Positions 47,830 to 56,996 of a stretch of 64,000 bases of DNA are shown piece after piece. The position numbers and the translations under genes were made by a program. The notes beneath the pieces were generated by a model. That model was given only the letters and a program-made list of their open reading frames with translations, searched no databases and was not told the DNA's origin. The stretch lies in the NCBI RefSeq assembly GCF_900109265.1, contig NZ_FNZM01000005.1, positions 186,001 to 250,000 of the forward strand. The letters run 5' to 3'. Source of the DNA: Paraburkholderia tropica (GTDB taxonomy: Bacteria; Pseudomonadota; Gammaproteobacteria; Burkholderiales; Burkholderiaceae). Every line of letters begins with the position of its first letter. The first letter of the stretch is position 1.

Positions 47830-48009
47830 CGCAGTGAGCAGTAAGAGAAGACGGGAAGAAGCGGGCCGCGCGCGGCGGCGCGGCGCAAGGCTCAATTGTG
47901 CACCATGCGCGCGAGGGGCGCTGCAGGCGTGGGCGCGGAGTTGAATACGGCAACGGAAGCGATGACGGGGCCGGATGAGCCGCTCAGTCCGCGCCCGAAC
48001 GGCGTTCCG

Positions 48010-48453
48010 TTACTGCATCAGCTTCCACTTGCGCAGGATGGCGGCGATCTGCTGCGCATACTGGTCGCGCAGCGTGGGCGTTTCCGAGTGGTACGCGCCC
48101 ACGGCGGCCCAGGTATTGCCGTACTTGTTCATCTTCTGGCGCAGATGCCAGGCCGCGATGTAGACGTTCTTGCACGGCTCCATCAGCGTGCTCTGCGAAA
48201 TGCCGTATTGCGCGAGCGCCGGCAGATGGATCGAGTTGATCTGCATGACGCCGTAATCGACCGATCCGTTCGCATTCCTGTGCAGTGCTTCGGGTGTGTT
48301 GTGCGATTCCTGCCACGCGATCGCGCGCAGGATCAGCGGATTCACCTTCTGGTAGCGCGCCGCCTCGTCGAAACAATCGGCGCGCGCGCCCGTGCTGGCG
48401 CAGGCCAGCGCGAGCGCAAGAGCGGAGATCGTAGCGGACGCAACCTTTTTCAT
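48010..48453 (-). CDS. Periplasmic lytic transglycosylase (SLT, IagB/VirB1-like)
   Basis: Peptidoglycan-cleaving enzyme, 147 aa from ATG 48453 (MKKVASATIS). A signal peptide ends near STGARA. The SLT motif QES with catalytic E49, GVMQIN (68-73) and AVGAYHS are present. The size and Cys pairs resemble specialised transglycosylases of secretion and pilus systems. It is divergent from gspD with about 500 bases between, so a role in opening the cell wall for the type II secretion machine is possible but inferred. Confidence 0.88.
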   Translation of the reverse strand: MKKVASATISALALALACASTGARADCFDEAARYQKVNPLILRAIAWQESHNTPEALHRNANGSVDYGVMQINSIHLPALAQYGISQSTLMEPCKNVYIAAWHLRQKMNKYGNTWAAVGAYHSETPTLRDQYAQQIAAILRKWKLMQ

Positions 48454-48958
48454 TCTGATGCTGAGCGAGGGCCGGAGACGGCATGCTAGCCGAAGTTTCC
48501 TCGGTGGCGAGGAAAAAATCGCAGGCGAATCTGGGGAAAACCCGTGTCTTTGGCTCATTTTCGAGCTTGCGGACCGCCCGTATCATACCGGCAGTCGATG
48601 ACGCGTCAAGCCAGCCGGACGGGCTATGCGTCCCGGCTCAACACGATTTGTCGACCGTGCGATTGCCCGATCCTTACAAAATCCTTCAAATCGCTGCTTC
48701 TTTAGAAGAAATCCCCGGACCGCCTTTCTTTGTGACAAATTCGACACGAAAAGCTGCTACTGTTTCTCCTTTTGGTGTGCATCGGTTGCCGGGGGGAGGA
48801 GCGTCGGCAGTTCGAGGCGGGTCGATCGAAGGGGTCTGCGGCTTTCGCGTATACGGCAATCGCCACGCGCGGGCCGACCGTTCGGGCACGATGCACACGT
48901 TGAGCACGATAAGCACGACTAGCCGGCGGCGTCCGCTGCCGGCTTCGATATGACATCC
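48454..48958. other. Divergent regulatory region of the transglycosylase and gspDEF
   Basis: About 500 bases without a convincing gene. The middle (48660-48780) is richer in A and T. TACTGT near 48765 could be a -10 on the plus strand, with TGACAA as a poorly spaced -35. No operator is recognisable. Confidence 0.35.
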
Positions 48959-51310
48959 ATGAGAAGAAATCGTATGGCTTTGCGTCGCCTCGCCACGGCG
49001 CTGCTCGTGAGCGGGCTCATTTCGGCGCAGCTCGCGCATGCCCAGGTCACGCTCAACTTCGTCAATGCCGACATCGACCAGGTCGCCAAGGCGATCGGGG
49101 CGGCCACGGGCAAAACGATCATCGTCGATCCGCGCGTGAAGGGGCAGCTCAATCTCGTGTCCGAGAACGCCGTTCCCGAGGACCAGGCGCTCAAGACGCT
49201 GCAATCGGCGCTGCGCATGCAGGGCTTCGCGCTCGTGCAGGATCATGGCGTACTGAAGGTCGTGCCCGAAGCCGACGCCAAGCTGCAAGGCGTGCCCACT
49301 TTCGTGGGCAACACGCCCGGCGCGCGCGGCGACCAGGTCATCACGCAGGTTTTCCAGCTCCGCAACGAGTCGGCGAACAACCTGCTGCCGGTGCTGCGTC
49401 CGCTCATTTCGCCGAACAACACCATCGCGGCCTATCCGGGCAACAACGCGCTCGTCGTGACCGATTACGCGGACAACGTGCGCCGCATCGCTGCGATCAT
49501 CGCCGGTGTGGACACGGCCGCCGGTCAGCAGGTGCAGGTGGTGCCGCTGCGCAACGCCAACGCCATCGACATCGCGCCCACGCTGCAAAAGATGCTCGAT
49601 CCGGGTGCGATCGGCGGTTCCGATCCCACGCTCAAGGTCACGGTGCTCGCCGACGCGCGCACCAATTCGATCATGCTGCGCGCCTCGAATGCGCAGCGCC
49701 TCGCCGCGGCGAAGCAGCTCGCGCAGCAGCTCGACGCGCCCACGAGCATGCCGGGCAACATGCACGTCGTCTCGCTGCGCAACGCCGACGCGGTGACGCT
49801 CGCGAAGACGCTGCGCGGCATGCTGGGCAAGGGCGGCAACGATTCGTCGTCGTCGGGCAGCGGTGCGAATTCGTTCAACCAGAACGGCAACAGCGGCGGC
49901 TCGGGCAGCAATGGCAGCGGCTCGACCGGCATGTCGGGCACGCCGCCGCTGCCGAGTTCGCTGGGCGGCGGCAACAGCGCGTCGAGCAATCCGATGTCGG
50001 GCGGTTCGTCGTCGGGCAATAACAACGACTTCCTCGGCGACAACAACAAGGACAAGGGCGACGACAACTCGGGCGGCGGCATGATCCAGGCCGACGCCGC
50101 GACCAACTCGCTCATCATCACGGCGCCGGACGCGGTGTATCGCAACCTGCGCTCCGTGATCGACCAGCTCGACGCCCGCCGCGCGCAGGTCTATATCGAA
50201 GCGCTGATCGTCGAACTGAACTCGAACACCAACGCCAACCTCGGCATCCAGTGGCAGATCGGCAGCGGCAACGTGCTGGCCGGCACCAATCTCGCCACCG
50301 GCAGCGGCAACAGCATCATCAACCTCACGGCGGACGCCGTGACGGGCGGCGGCCTCGTGAGCTCGCTGGGTGCGCTCCAGCAAGGTCTGAACGTGGGCTG
50401 GGTGCACAACCTGTTCGGCGTGCAGGGTCTGGGCGCGCTGCTGCAGGCGCTCTCCCAGACGAGCGACGCGAACGTGCTCTCCACGCCGAATCTCATCACG
50501 CTCGACAACCAGGAAGCGAAGATCGTGGTCGGCACCAACGTGCCGATCCAGACGGGTTCGTATTCGAACCTCACGAGCGGCTCGACGAGTTCGGCGTTCA
50601 ATACCTACGATCGCGTCGACGTGGGTCTCACGCTGCACATCAAGCCGCAGATCACCGAAGGCGGCATCCTGAAGCTGCAGCTTTACACGGAAGATTCGGC
50701 GATCGTGAACGGCACGACCAACGCCTCGACGAATCCGGCCGGTCCGGAATTCACGAAGCGTTCGATCCAGTCGACCGTGCTGGCCGACAACGGCGAGATC
50801 ATCGTGCTCGGCGGCCTGATGCAGGACAACTACCAGGTCAGCAACAGCAAGGTGCCGCTGCTCGGCGACATTCCGTGGATCGGCCAGCTGTTCCGTTCGG
50901 AAAACAAGACGCGCGCGAAGACCAATCTGATGGTGTTCCTGCGTCCGGTGATCATCAGCGATCGCAATACGGCGCAGGCGGTCACGTCGAATCGCTACGA
51001 CTACATCCAGGGCGTGACGGGCGCGTACAAGTCCGACAACAACCTGATCAAGGATAACGACGATCCGGTCGTGCCGCCGATGCCGGTGGGCCCGGCCGAA
51101 GGCGGTTCGGCGCTCAATCTGTTCGATCTCGACAAGATGCGTCGCGAGCAGGCAGTGCGCACGATCCAGGGCGCGCAGCCCGCGAGCGCCACGCAGATGC
51201 AGCCCGCCGTGCCGGTCCAGACGATCCCGGTTCAAACGGTGCCGGTGCAGACCGCGCCGGTGCAGCAGCAGCAACAGCCGCTCACCAGCCCGCAGCAGGT
51301 GCAGCCTTGA
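48959..51310 (+). CDS. gspD: Type II secretion outer-membrane secretin GspD
   Basis: Forms the outer-membrane channel of the type II system, 783 aa from ATG 48959. ATGs at 48950 and 48974 are alternatives; none has a strong ribosome site. A signal peptide ends near AQLAHA, then N0-N3 domains (VTLNFVNADIDQVAKAIG at the start). A long Ser/Gly/Asn-rich spacer spans about residues 290-375. The secretin domain has NVLSTPNLITLDN and VPLLGDIPWIGQLF. The C-terminal tail repeats PVQT-type pentapeptides and is glutamine-rich. Confidence 0.95.
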   Translation: MRRNRMALRRLATALLVSGLISAQLAHAQVTLNFVNADIDQVAKAIGAATGKTIIVDPRVKGQLNLVSENAVPEDQALKTLQSALRMQGFALVQDHGVLKVVPEADAKLQGVPTFVGNTPGARGDQVITQVFQLRNESANNLLPVLRPLISPNNTIAAYPGNNALVVTDYADNVRRIAAIIAGVDTAAGQQVQVVPLRNANAIDIAPTLQKMLDPGAIGGSDPTLKVTVLADARTNSIMLRASNAQRLAAAKQLAQQLDAPTSMPGNMHVVSLRNADAVTLAKTLRGMLGKGGNDSSSSGSGANSFNQNGNSGGSGSNGSGSTGMSGTPPLPSSLGGGNSASSNPMSGGSSSGNNNDFLGDNNKDKGDDNSGGGMIQADAATNSLIITAPDAVYRNLRSVIDQLDARRAQVYIEALIVELNSNTNANLGIQWQIGSGNVLAGTNLATGSGNSIINLTADAVTGGGLVSSLGALQQGLNVGWVHNLFGVQGLGALLQALSQTSDANVLSTPNLITLDNQEAKIVVGTNVPIQTGSYSNLTSGSTSSAFNTYDRVDVGLTLHIKPQITEGGILKLQLYTEDSAIVNGTTNASTNPAGPEFTKRSIQSTVLADNGEIIVLGGLMQDNYQVSNSKVPLLGDIPWIGQLFRSENKTRAKTNLMVFLRPVIISDRNTAQAVTSNRYDYIQGVTGAYKSDNNLIKDNDDPVVPPMPVGPAEGGSALNLFDLDKMRREQAVRTIQGAQPASATQMQPAVPVQTIPVQTVPVQTAPVQQQQQPLTSPQQVQP

Positions 51311-51312
51311 GC

Positions 51313-52809
51313 ATGCCGGATACGCCTCAACCGGCTTCGGCGACCACGGCCGCGCGCGAGGCGCCCTCGCCGCTCGCCGCGCGTCTCGTGCCGTACAGCT
51401 TTGCCAGGAGCGGGCAACTGCTCGTTGCGCAGCAACGCGCGGACGGCCTCGAAGTGTGGATCAGCGAGCGCACGTCGGGCGCGGCGATCGCCGAAGTCGC
51501 GCGTAACTTCGGCGCGTTTTCGCTGGTCCGCTTGCCGGCCGACGAACTCGCGCTGGCGATCAATCAGGCGTATGCGCGCCAGGACGGCAGCGCCGCGCAG
51601 GTTGTGGGCGAAGTCGAAGGCGAAGTCGATCTTTCGCGTCTCATGCAGGACATTCCCGAAGTGGAAGACCTGCTCGAATCCGAAGACGACGCGCCGATCA
51701 TCCGCATGATCAACGCGCTGCTCACCCAGGCGGCGCGCGAGCAGGCGTCCGATATTCACATCGAGCCGTTCGAAAATGCCTCGGTGGTGCGCTTTCGCGT
51801 CGACGGCACGCTGCGCGACGTCGTGCGTCCGAAAAAGGCCCTGCACGGTGCGCTGATCTCGCGTATCAAGATCATGGCGCAGCTCGACATCGCCGAAAAA
51901 CGTCTGCCGCAGGACGGCCGCATCACGCTGCGCGTGGGCGGGCGTCCGGTCGACGTGCGCGTGTCGACCTTGCCCACCGGTCACGGCGAACGCGCCGTGC
52001 TGCGTCTGCTCGAAAAAGACGCGCAGCGCCTGAATCTCGAAGCGCTCGGCATGGCCGCGGACACGCTCGGCAAGTTCGACCAGTTGATCGCGAAACCGCA
52101 CGGCATCGTGCTGGTCACGGGACCGACCGGCTCGGGTAAAACGACCACGCTCTACGCGTCGATGTCGCGGCTCGAAACGGCCACGACCAACATCATGACC
52201 GTGGAAGACCCGATCGAGTACGACCTCTCGGGCATCGGTCAGACGCAGGTGAACGAGCGTATCGGCATGACGTTCGCGCGCGCGTTGCGCTCGATTCTGC
52301 GTCAGGATCCGGACATCATCATGATCGGTGAAATCCGCGATCTGGAGACCGCGCAAATTGCCGTGCAGGCTTCGCTCACGGGCCACCTCGTGCTCGCGAC
52401 GCTGCACACCAACGACGCGGCATCGGCCGTGACGCGTCTGACCGACATGGGCGTCGAGCCGTATCTGCTCGCTTCGTCGCTGCTCGGCGTGCTGGCGCAG
52501 CGGCTCGTGCGTCAGCTTTGCCCGCACTGCAAGGAAGAGCGCGTCGAGGACGACGGCCGCAAGCGCTGGCATCCGGTCGGCTGCGAGCGCTGCGGACAAT
52601 CGGGCTATTCCGGCCGACGCGGCGTGTACGAACTGCTGCTGATCGACGAACCGATCCGCAACCTGATTCACCGCAACGCCGCCGACGCGGAGATCTTCAG
52701 CGCGGGCCGCGAACAGGGCATGCGCACGTTGCGCGAGGACGGCGAACGCTGGCTCGATGCGGGCCGCACGTCGCTCGAAGAAGTGCTGCGCGTGACCGGC
52801 GGCGCTTAA
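51313..52809 (+). CDS. gspE: Type II secretion ATPase GspE
   Basis: Cytoplasmic motor of the secretion pseudopilus, 498 aa from ATG 51313 (two bases after gspD); a TTG at 51307 is an alternative. Walker A GPTGSGKT is at 270-277, the Walker B glutamate is E340 in MIGEIRDLETA, and the Asp and His boxes are conserved. The zinc site is C403-x2-C406 and C424-x2-C427. Order and spacing show an operon gspD-E-F. Confidence 0.96.
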   Translation: MPDTPQPASATTAAREAPSPLAARLVPYSFARSGQLLVAQQRADGLEVWISERTSGAAIAEVARNFGAFSLVRLPADELALAINQAYARQDGSAAQVVGEVEGEVDLSRLMQDIPEVEDLLESEDDAPIIRMINALLTQAAREQASDIHIEPFENASVVRFRVDGTLRDVVRPKKALHGALISRIKIMAQLDIAEKRLPQDGRITLRVGGRPVDVRVSTLPTGHGERAVLRLLEKDAQRLNLEALGMAADTLGKFDQLIAKPHGIVLVTGPTGSGKTTTLYASMSRLETATTNIMTVEDPIEYDLSGIGQTQVNERIGMTFARALRSILRQDPDIIMIGEIRDLETAQIAVQASLTGHLVLATLHTNDAASAVTRLTDMGVEPYLLASSLLGVLAQRLVRQLCPHCKEERVEDDGRKRWHPVGCERCGQSGYSGRRGVYELLLIDEPIRNLIHRNAADAEIFSAGREQGMRTLREDGERWLDAGRTSLEEVLRVTGGA

Positions 52810-52827
52810 GCGGAGGCGATCAGCAAC

Positions 52828-54045
52828 ATGCCAGCATTTCGCTTTGAAGCGATCGACGCCGCGGGCAAGGCGCAAAAAGGCGTACTCGATGCCGACAGCG
52901 CGCGCAGTGCGCGTGCGCAATTGCGCGGCCAGGGACTCACGCCGCTCGTCGTCGAACCGGCGGCCACGCGTACGCGCGGCGCGCGCCAGCAGCGTCTCGC
53001 GCTCGGACGCAAGCTCTCGCAGCGCGAGCAGGCCATTCTCACGCGGCAGCTCGCGAGCCTGCTGATTGCCGGTCTGCCGCTCGGCGAAGCGCTTGCGGTG
53101 CTCACGGAACAGGCCGAACGCGATTACATCCGCGAACTGATGGCCGCGATCCGTGCCGAAGTGCTCGGCGGCCACTCGCTCGCGAACGCGCTCACGCAGC
53201 ATCCGCGCGACTTTCCGGATATCTATCGCGCGCTCGTGGCGGCGGGCGAGCACACCGGCAAACTCGGCATCGTGCTTTCGCGTCTGGCCGATTACATCGA
53301 GCAGCGCAACGCGCTCAAACAGAAGATCGTGCTGGCGTTCACGTACCCGACGATCGTGACGATCATCGCGTTCGGCATTGTCACGTTTCTGTTGAGTTAC
53401 GTGGTGCCGCAAGTCGTGAACGTGTTCGCGAGCACGAAGCAGCAACTGCCGTTTCTGACCATCGTGATGATGGCGCTGTCGGGTTTCGTGCGTCAGTGGT
53501 GGTGGGCGGTGCTGATCGCGGTGCTGATCGTCGCGTGGATCGTGCGCGCCACGCTCAGGCGTCCCGGTCCGCGCCTCGCCTTCGACCGCTGGATGCTGAC
53601 GGCGCCGCTCGCCGGCAAGCTCGTGCGCGGCTACAACACCGTGCGCTTCGCGAGCACGCTGGGAATTCTGAGCGCGGCGGGCGTGCCGATCCTGCGCGCG
53701 TTGCAGGCGGCGGGCGAAACGCTTTCGAACAAGGCGATGCGCAACAACATCGACGAAGCCATCGTGCGCGTGCGCGAAGGCACGTCGCTGTCACGCGCAC
53801 TCGGCAATACGAAGACGTTTCCGCCGGTGCTGGTGCATCTGATCCGCTCGGGCGAAGCGACCGGCGACGTCACGACGATGCTCGACCGCGCGGCCGAAGG
53901 CGAAGCGCGCGAACTCGAACGCCGCACGATGTTCCTGACGAGTCTGCTGGAGCCGCTGCTGATTCTGGCGATGGGCGGCGTGGTGCTGGTGATCGTGCTC
54001 GCGGTGATGCTGCCGATCATCGAGTTGAATAATCTGGTGCAGTAG
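52828..54045 (+). CDS. gspF: Type II secretion inner-membrane platform protein GspF
   Basis: Inner-membrane platform protein, 405 aa. It starts MPAFRFEAIDAAGKAQKG, the usual opening. Two GspF/PilC domains are separated by membrane helices (about 165-190 and 215-240), and a third helix at the C-terminus ends ELNNLVQ. GGAGG lies about 13 bases before the ATG. Confidence 0.95.
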   Translation: MPAFRFEAIDAAGKAQKGVLDADSARSARAQLRGQGLTPLVVEPAATRTRGARQQRLALGRKLSQREQAILTRQLASLLIAGLPLGEALAVLTEQAERDYIRELMAAIRAEVLGGHSLANALTQHPRDFPDIYRALVAAGEHTGKLGIVLSRLADYIEQRNALKQKIVLAFTYPTIVTIIAFGIVTFLLSYVVPQVVNVFASTKQQLPFLTIVMMALSGFVRQWWWAVLIAVLIVAWIVRATLRRPGPRLAFDRWMLTAPLAGKLVRGYNTVRFASTLGILSAAGVPILRALQAAGETLSNKAMRNNIDEAIVRVREGTSLSRALGNTKTFPPVLVHLIRSGEATGDVTTMLDRAAEGEARELERRTMFLTSLLEPLLILAMGGVVLVIVLAVMLPIIELNNLVQ

Positions 54046-54112
54046 CGGACGAGACGAACGCGCGCCACATAACGAAGGCGCGACGCCGCGGCGTCCGCCT
54101 TCGGGATGCGCC

Positions 54113-54526
54113 TCAGCGCACGTAGATGGTGGGACCGGCGGCGTTGGCGGGCAGCGCGACTTCCGAGCGCACGCCGTGGCGGTCGATGATGATCGAGCGC
54201 GCGCGCACTTCGGCGAGCTTCGTGTCCTGGCCGATCGGACCGCCGAGCGAGACGGCCTTGGCCGGTTCGCCGCCGATGCTCAGGATGGCCGCCGCGCCCT
54301 GTTGCAGCGCGAGGATGCCGAACAGGTGAATGTCCTGCACGGCGCTGCGGTCGAGCTTGCCGCCGAACAGCGTGCCGGCCTGATCGAGCGACACCGGCGC
54401 CTGCGCCGCCGCGGCCTGCGCGGGCGTGGCGCGCGTGGTGGCGATTTCGAGCGTCCACCACGCAGCCGTGGCGCAAAAAGCCGCGAAGGCGGCGAGTGAC
54501 AGGAGGCGGATTTGCAGTGGGTTCAT
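54113..54526 (-). CDS. gspC: Type II secretion inner-membrane protein GspC (inverted)
   Basis: Links secretin and inner-membrane platform. It is short, 137 aa from ATG 54526 (MNPLQIRLLSLAAF); an ATG at 54535 adds three residues. One membrane helix spans about 6-27, then a periplasmic homology region with LFGILALQQGAAAILSIGG. It lacks the C-terminal PDZ or coiled-coil domain of longer GspC proteins. It lies on the opposite strand inside the cluster, convergent with gspF and divergent from gspG. Confidence 0.88.
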   Translation of the reverse strand: MNPLQIRLLSLAAFAAFCATAAWWTLEIATTRATPAQAAAAQAPVSLDQAGTLFGGKLDRSAVQDIHLFGILALQQGAAAILSIGGEPAKAVSLGGPIGQDTKLAEVRARSIIIDRHGVRSEVALPANAAGPTIYVR

Positions 54527-54674
54527 GCGCACCATTGTACGGAGTATTGTGGGCGTTTTGATGGCACCGCGAGGGCCGTTCCCGCAACCTGAGGCGCTCC
54601 TCGGTCACGCCGGGCAAGCGCGGCGCGAAAGGTGCCGAAAGGGACGCCGGAATCAGGTCGCGAAGGCGTCATCG

Positions 54675-54699
54675 TGTGACATTACAATGACCCGTCACA
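54675..54699. promoter_or_regulatory. Inverted repeat overlapping a -10 element ahead of gspG
   Basis: TGTGAC and GTCACA are separated by 13 bases, and the interior holds TACAAT (54683-54688), a good -10 reading toward gspG. The spacing is wrong for CRP. The layout suggests a repressor site over the promoter. Confidence 0.4.
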
Positions 54700-54786
54700 G
54701 TGGCGCGAACGTCGTGTTCGCGCGCAGGACGGAATGTGGCGCACGCTGTGCGCCGCGACGATTTTTAGCGAGGAGGGAAAGAAGTC

Positions 54787-55257
54787 ATGTCCATGTGGGC
54801 CCAAAAACGGATGCAGCTCGGCCGTGCACAACTCGAGGGGCGCCGCCAGCGCGGTTTCACGCTGATCGAAATCATGGTCGTGATCGCGATCCTCGGCATT
54901 CTGGCCGCGCTGATCGTGCCGAAGATTATGAGCCGTCCCGACGAAGCGCGCCGTGTGGCGGCGAAGCAGGACATCGGCACGATCATGCAGGCGATGAAGC
55001 TCTATCGCCTCGACAACGGCCGCTATCCGACGCAGGACCAGGGTTTGCAATCGCTGATCCAGAAGCCCACCACCGACCCGGTGCCGAACAACTGGAAGGA
55101 CGGCGGCTACCTCGAGCGCCTGCCCAACGATCCGTGGGGCAATCCGTACCAGTACCTGAATCCGGGCGTGCACGGCGAAATCGACGTGTTCAGTTACGGC
55201 GCCGACGGCAAGCCCGGCGGCGAAGGTAACGACGCCGACGTCGGCTCCTGGCAGTAA
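54787..55257 (+). CDS. gspG: Type II secretion major pseudopilin GspG
   Basis: Main subunit of the pseudopilus, 156 aa. The prepilin-peptidase site is G23|F24-T-L-I-E28. The hydrophobic helix follows and the C-terminal part has YPTQDQGLQSLIQKP and NDPWGNPYQY, which form the calcium loop of the family. AGGAGGGAAAG precedes the ATG. It is first in the gspGHIJKLMN operon. No prepilin peptidase gene lies in the window. Confidence 0.96.
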   Translation: MSMWAQKRMQLGRAQLEGRRQRGFTLIEIMVVIAILGILAALIVPKIMSRPDEARRVAAKQDIGTIMQAMKLYRLDNGRYPTQDQGLQSLIQKPTTDPVPNNWKDGGYLERLPNDPWGNPYQYLNPGVHGEIDVFSYGADGKPGGEGNDADVGSWQ

Positions 55258-55374
55258 GCGTCGCCGCGCCACGCGCCCTTTTTTCAGGCATGCGTGGCGC
55301 GTCGGCGGCTCCTTCGACTACGCGAATCCTGTCTCATCCAGCCCGCTTTTTCCAGCCCGTCTTTCTCCAGCCCC

Positions 55375-55914
55375 ATGAGCTCAAGCCCTTCCCGCCGCTG
55401 TGTCCGCGCGCCGCTTCGTGCGTCGTCCGGCATGCCGTCGCGCATGTCGCCGCGTGCGCGCGCGGCGGGCTTCACGCTGCTGGAAATGCTCGTCGTGCTG
55501 ATGATCGCGGGCTTGCTGATCTCGCTCGCGTCGATTTCGCTCACGCGCAATCCGCGCACCGATCTCAACGAGGAAGCGCAACGCGTCGCGCTGCTGCTCG
55601 AATCGGCGGGCGACGAGGCGCAGGTGCGCGCGCAGCCCATCGCGTGGCAGCCGCTCTCGGGCGGTTTTCGCTTCGACGTGCGCACCGAGGACGGCTGGCG
55701 TCCGCTGCGTGACGATCTGCTCGGTCCGCGCCGCTGGGAAGGCGGCGTGACGGGCGTGGCGATCAACTATCCGGGCGCCGACGACGACTCGCAGGCGAGC
55801 CGTCTCGTGTTCGGCACCGAAGCCGTCGATCAACCCGTGCAGATCACGCTGTTTTCGGCCGTGGGCCGCGCGACCATCGTCGGCACGGGCACCGGCCGCT
55901 TCGAGGTGCGCTGA
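55375..55914 (+). CDS. gspH: Type II secretion minor pseudopilin GspH
   Basis: Minor pseudopilin with cleavage site AAG|FTLLEM and a long hydrophobic helix; the globular part contains GWRPLRDDLLGPRRW. It is 179 aa from ATG 55375. The start is uncertain because no in-frame ATG (55375, 55432, 55444) has a clear ribosome site; the open frame begins at GTG 55294. A single base separates its stop from gspI. Confidence 0.88.
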   Translation: MSSSPSRRCVRAPLRASSGMPSRMSPRARAAGFTLLEMLVVLMIAGLLISLASISLTRNPRTDLNEEAQRVALLLESAGDEAQVRAQPIAWQPLSGGFRFDVRTEDGWRPLRDDLLGPRRWEGGVTGVAINYPGADDDSQASRLVFGTEAVDQPVQITLFSAVGRATIVGTGTGRFEVR

Positions 55915-55915
55915 G

Positions 55916-56341
55916 ATGCGCCGCCCCGCTCACTCCGGCTGTTCCTCGCCGCGCTCGCGTGCGTCGCGCGCCGCGCGCGGCTTCACGATGATCGAAGTGC
56001 TGGTCGCGCTTGCGATCGTCGCCATTGCGCTCGCGGCGTCGTTGCGCGCGGTCGGCAGCCTCGCCGCCAGCGAAGCCGATCTGCACGATCGCCTGCTGGC
56101 CGGCTGGAGCGCCGACAACGCGCTCGCGCAGCTGCATCTCGCGCATGTCTGGCCCGATGTCGGCCAGCGCAGTTTCGACTGCTCGCAGGGCAATCTGACG
56201 CTCATGTGCACGCAGCGCGTGGCGTCCACGCCCAATCCCGTATTCCGCCGCGTGGAGGTGTCGGTGACGACGCCGGGCCGCGCCGGCAATCTCGCGCAAC
56301 TCGTCACGGTGATCGGCAATGAAACGAACCGGTCGCTGTGA
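55916..56341 (+). CDS. gspI: Type II secretion minor pseudopilin GspI
   Basis: Minor pseudopilin, 141 aa, with cleavage site ARG|FTMIEV and a helix ending near AVGSLAAS. Two cysteines (FDCSQGNLTLMC) may pair. It forms the pseudopilus tip with GspJ and GspK. The downstream gspJ start overlaps its last 23 bases. Confidence 0.92.
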   Translation: MRRPAHSGCSSPRSRASRAARGFTMIEVLVALAIVAIALAASLRAVGSLAASEADLHDRLLAGWSADNALAQLHLAHVWPDVGQRSFDCSQGNLTLMCTQRVASTPNPVFRRVEVSVTTPGRAGNLAQLVTVIGNETNRSL

Positions 56342-56996
56342 TCGCGCGCCGCGCCGCGCCGGCGGCTTCACGCTGATCGAACTGCTGGTCGCCATCGCGA
56401 TCCTCGCCGTGGTCGCGATCCTCGCGTGGCGCGGGCTCGACCAGATCGTGCGCGGGCGCAACATCATCAGCCAGTCGATGGCCGAGGAGCGCGTGTTCGC
56501 GCAGACCTTCGACCAGATGCGCATCGACGTGCGCATGGCCGCCAGCGACGACGAAGCGGGCGGTCCGGCCGTCTCGGTCGACGGCGGCGCCCTGCAGATC
56601 GTGCGCGCCTTCGCGGTGCCGCCGGGCGCGCCGCCGCGTCTGCAGGTCGTGCGTTATCGCGTGTCGAATGGCCGCGTGGTGCGCTATGCGTCGCCGCCGC
56701 TGGCGACCGTGGGCGCGCTGCGGCGCGCGCAGCGCGGCGGCGAATCGGACGCCTGGAGCGCCCTGCCGATGATGCAGGGCGTCGGCTCGATCGACGCGCG
56801 CCTCTACGTGCCGAAGGTCGGCTGGACGACGAACATGGGCGACGTGCGCGGCCAGCTCAACGCGAACAACAACAACGTGAAGGTGCCGCAGCTCGGCAAC
56901 GCACCCGTGCCGCGCGCGGTCACGGGGCTGCAGGTGAGCATCGGCTCGCGCTCGCTCGCGCGGCCCGTGACGCGCGTTTTCGTGATCGGAGAATGA
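56319..56996 (+). CDS. gspJ: Type II secretion minor pseudopilin GspJ
   Basis: Minor pseudopilin, 225 aa, cleavage site AGG|FTLIEL. It contains the GspJ-typical AWRGLDQIVRGRN after the helix. It overlaps gspI by 23 bases and shares ATGA with gspK (56993-56996). Confidence 0.92.
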   Translation: MKRTGRCDRAPRRAGGFTLIELLVAIAILAVVAILAWRGLDQIVRGRNIISQSMAEERVFAQTFDQMRIDVRMAASDDEAGGPAVSVDGGALQIVRAFAVPPGAPPRLQVVRYRVSNGRVVRYASPPLATVGALRRAQRGGESDAWSALPMMQGVGSIDARLYVPKVGWTTNMGDVRGQLNANNNNVKVPQLGNAPVPRAVTGLQVSIGSRSLARPVTRVFVIGE

